DNA from: Thermoproteota archaeon
Lineage (GTDB): Archaea; Thermoproteota; Thermoprotei_A; Sulfolobales; Desulfurococcaceae
Reading direction: 5' to 3'
DNA: 15,347 bases
NCBI GenBank assembly: GCA_013154205.1
Contig: JAADCY010000157.1
Coordinates: 1 to 15,347, forward strand
The notes below the pieces were generated by a model. That model had not been told where the DNA came from. It ran no database searches and was given only the letters and a program-made list of their open reading frames with translations. The first letter of the stretch is position 1. Every line of letters begins with the position of its first letter. The translations under genes were made by a program, and so were the position numbers. Below, one piece after another: positions 13,874 through 15,347 of the stretch.

Positions 13874-14584
13874 ATGGATGACCGTGAAAGGATCGAGGCG
13901 TATATCACTAATTTGGAGCGCGCGGTAAAATCCCTCGAGGAAACCGGTGTTAATGAGAAATACAGGGTGCTTTTGGAGAACGCTAAGGCTTATCTCAATG
14001 ATGCCAAGTATTATTTGTCTAAGAATGATTACTTTACTGCACTCGCATGTGTCGCGTATGGCGAAGGCCTTATCGATTCTCTAAGACATATAGGTGAGAT
14101 AGATATTGATTGGAGGCCTCTTTCAAGCCTATTATCAAGGCCTAAAGTGCTTGTCGCCGGCAGCTTCGAAATACTTCACCCAGGCCATATCTATCTATTG
14201 GAAAAAGCCTGGGAGATGGGTAGAGTATACGTTATTGTTTCTAGAGATTCTAACTTCGAGAAATTCAAAGGTAGAAAACCCGCCATACCCGATAAGTACA
14301 GGGTAGAGATTATTAGCTCGATACGATATGTTCACGAAGCAATCCTAGGGGATGAAAAAGATTATCTAAAACCCGTTACAAGGATCTCGCCAGACATAAT
14401 ATTACTAGGGCCTGACCAATGGCCTGATAAAGAGAAGCTTGAAGAAGAACTTAGAAGAAGAGGTCTAATGGAGACAAAAGTTGTTAGGCTTGAGAAGCCC
14501 TATAGGGACGATATTTGTAGGTCTTCAAAAATAATCAAGCGTATCCTCGAGATCCATGGTTGCATCGACAGAGACCAACGCTAG
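13874..14584 (+). CDS. DUF357 - cytidylyltransferase fusion, possible FAD synthetase-like enzyme
   Basis: About 236 residues from ATG 13874; a GTG three codons upstream (13865) gives 239. I prefer the ATG because GGAG at 13862-13865, in a GGAGTGGTC context, lies 8 bases before it. The first about 80 residues are a charged all-helical DUF357 domain. From about residue 92 (GTG numbering) a Rossmann-like nucleotidyltransferase domain follows. It has Gly-Ser-Phe-Glu-Ile-Leu-His-Pro-Gly-His (99-108) carrying the His-x-x-His signature, Lys-Tyr-Arg-Val-Glu-Ile-Ile (144-150), Leu-Gly-Pro-Asp-Gln (181-185) and Arg-Ser-Ser-Lys-Ile (219-223). Archaeal FAD synthetase (RibL) and CTP:glycerol-3-phosphate or ethanolamine-phosphate transferases belong here; the Ala-Ile-Leu-Gly-Asp-Glu segment (159-164) looks RibL-like, but substrate is not proven. 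It shares its CTAG stop with the convergent reductase gene. Confidence 0.85.
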   Translation: MDDRERIEAYITNLERAVKSLEETGVNEKYRVLLENAKAYLNDAKYYLSKNDYFTALACVAYGEGLIDSLRHIGEIDIDWRPLSSLLSRPKVLVAGSFEILHPGHIYLLEKAWEMGRVYVIVSRDSNFEKFKGRKPAIPDKYRVEIISSIRYVHEAILGDEKDYLKPVTRISPDIILLGPDQWPDKEKLEEELRRRGLMETKVVRLEKPYRDDICRSSKIIKRILEIHGCIDRDQR

Positions 14585-15300
14585 TCTTTTGCTTCTCGCA
14601 ATAGTTTCTCGAAGAGCTTCTTTCTCTCTTCTTGTTGCGACAGATGCTTTTCCGCTTCCTTATTGGCGATCTCGACCAGTTTCTTCATGTCTACGTCCGG
14701 CTTATACCAGGCACCAGTGTCTTTAACGATGTCTGATAGTTTCGCTACATTGTAGCCTACGTTGTAACTGTCTAGTACTGCTTGATCATCTTCTGTGACG
14801 TCATCCATGGAGTGATGATAGGCTATTGCCCAGCCGGGTATATGTACACCCATACTGTTTAGAACGATCATCATGTGGGCGAGCGCCATTATTGTGCCGC
14901 TATCGTTTCCGGAAGCTATGAGTCCCGCGACTTTTCCTTCGAGAAGACTTCTACCGGTTATGAATATCATGTTCTCCATACTGGTTAGTCTATCGATAAA
15001 GTTCTTCATTACTCCGCTCATACTGTACCAGTAGACGGGGGTTACTAGTATGAATCCATCGGCGTCGAGGATTTTCTCCCCGATCTTGTTGAAGTCATCG
15101 TCATTGATTATACATGGGAATCTACAGTATTTTGTATCGTCGCTTACGCATCCAAGGCATTCTTTTATCTTGTAGTCGTATAGGCGTATGATTTCCGGTT
15201 CTCCGCCTGCGTCTTTTACTCCTTTAGCTGCTATAGAAGCGAGTTTTGCGACAGCACCGTATCTACGGGGTGAGCCGTGGAGTATTATTATCTTGGCCAT
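14581..15300 (-). CDS. NAD(P)H-dependent FMN reductase / iron-sulfur flavoprotein-like
   Basis: A 239-residue flavodoxin-fold protein. Gly-Ser-Pro-Arg-Arg-x-Gly (9-15) is the FMN phosphate loop, Thr-Pro-Val-Tyr-Trp-Tyr-Ser-Met-Ser-Gly (87-96) the isoalloxazine loop, followed by Lys-Asn-Phe-Ile-Asp-Arg (99-104). Four Cys at 48, 51, 59 and 63 (C-x2-C-x7-C-x3-C) sit where archaeal iron-sulfur flavoproteins carry their compact 4Fe-4S motif, but those have C-x2-C-x2-C-x4-7-C. The spacing here is different, so cluster binding is uncertain. The C-terminal 40 residues are a charged helix (about 203-238) beyond the core fold. Function is likely electron transfer or reduction of quinones or oxygen species. 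The start ATG at 15298-15300 is preceded by a GGAGGGAG-type site about 8-15 bases upstream. The 47 bases beyond hold no clear TATA box. Confidence 0.87.
   Translation of the reverse strand: MAKIIILHGSPRRYGAVAKLASIAAKGVKDAGGEPEIIRLYDYKIKECLGCVSDDTKYCRFPCIINDDDFNKIGEKILDADGFILVTPVYWYSMSGVMKNFIDRLTSMENMIFITGRSLLEGKVAGLIASGNDSGTIMALAHMMIVLNSMGVHIPGWAIAYHHSMDDVTEDDQAVLDSYNVGYNVAKLSDIVKDTGAWYKPDVDMKKLVEIANKEAEKHLSQQEERKKLFEKLLREAKD
14585..14633 (+). terminator. pyrimidine/T-rich stretch after the DUF357 gene
   Basis: After the stop the non-template strand reads TCTTTT (14585-14590) and, 26 bases on, an all-pyrimidine run CTTCTTTCTCTCTTCTT (14617-14633). Both lie inside the convergent reductase gene, in its Lys/Glu-rich tail. 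T-rich tracts are the usual archaeal terminators. Codon bias for Lys/Glu on the other strand explains the composition equally well. Confidence 0.25.
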
Positions 15301-15347
15301 ATCCTTTCTCCCTCCGCTCCGTTCTCAGTCCTATCGTTGATTGTAAT

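Overview
The window looks like chromosomal DNA from a hyperthermophilic crenarchaeon, most likely of the Desulfurococcales. The evidence is a Hel308-type helicase, a DUF2258 protein, an archaeal MoeA fused to a periplasmic-binding-like domain, a DUF357-cytidylyltransferase fusion and a COG1031-type radical SAM enzyme. ATA (Ile) and AGA/AGG (Arg) codons dominate, ribosome-binding sites are of the GGTGATC/GAGGTGA type, and TTG starts are frequent. Genus cannot be fixed from the sequence. Gene density is very high and no gap between genes exceeds about 140 bases. I see no rRNA, tRNA, CRISPR array, insertion sequence or origin.

Layout. (1) 1-2227, plus strand: the tail of an incoming gene, a small aromatic and basic protein of unknown function, an MtaD/DadD-type amidohydrolase (amino-nucleoside deaminase), and a two-helix membrane protein overlapping it. 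(2) 2208-3425, minus strand: a nitrilase-superfamily hydrolase preceded by a DUF2258 protein. (3) 3483-4720, plus strand: a conserved Cys/His-containing protein of unknown function and a five-helix membrane protein. (4) 4715-6691, minus strand: MoeA-PBP, for molybdenum/tungsten cofactor synthesis. (5) 6797-11954, plus strand: hel308, then a channel-like membrane protein built of tandem conserved-TM-helix repeats, co-translated by an ATGA overlap with a radical SAM enzyme. (6) 11949-13736, minus strand: a SpeA-type PLP-dependent arginine decarboxylase with an unusual G-rich leader. (7) 13874-14584, plus strand: the DUF357-nucleotidyltransferase. (8) 14581-15300, minus strand: a flavodoxin-fold NAD(P)H/FMN reductase with a four-Cys cluster motif.

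The genes do not form one pathway; this is a run of short housekeeping transcription units. Three recurring patterns stand out. All four convergent gene pairs overlap at their 3' ends (20, 6, 6 and 4 bases), so each unit's terminator must lie inside the opposite gene. Three divergent gaps (3426-3482, 6692-6796, 13737-13873) carry the paired promoters. In the first 6.7 kb nearly every gene starts with TTG or GTG, while in the rest every gene starts with ATG.

No defence or mobile system is visible. The best candidates for new biology are the G4-capable, hairpin-forming leader of the arginine decarboxylase gene, the coupled membrane-repeat/radical SAM pair, and the small unknown gene pairs at 57-452 and 3483-4720.
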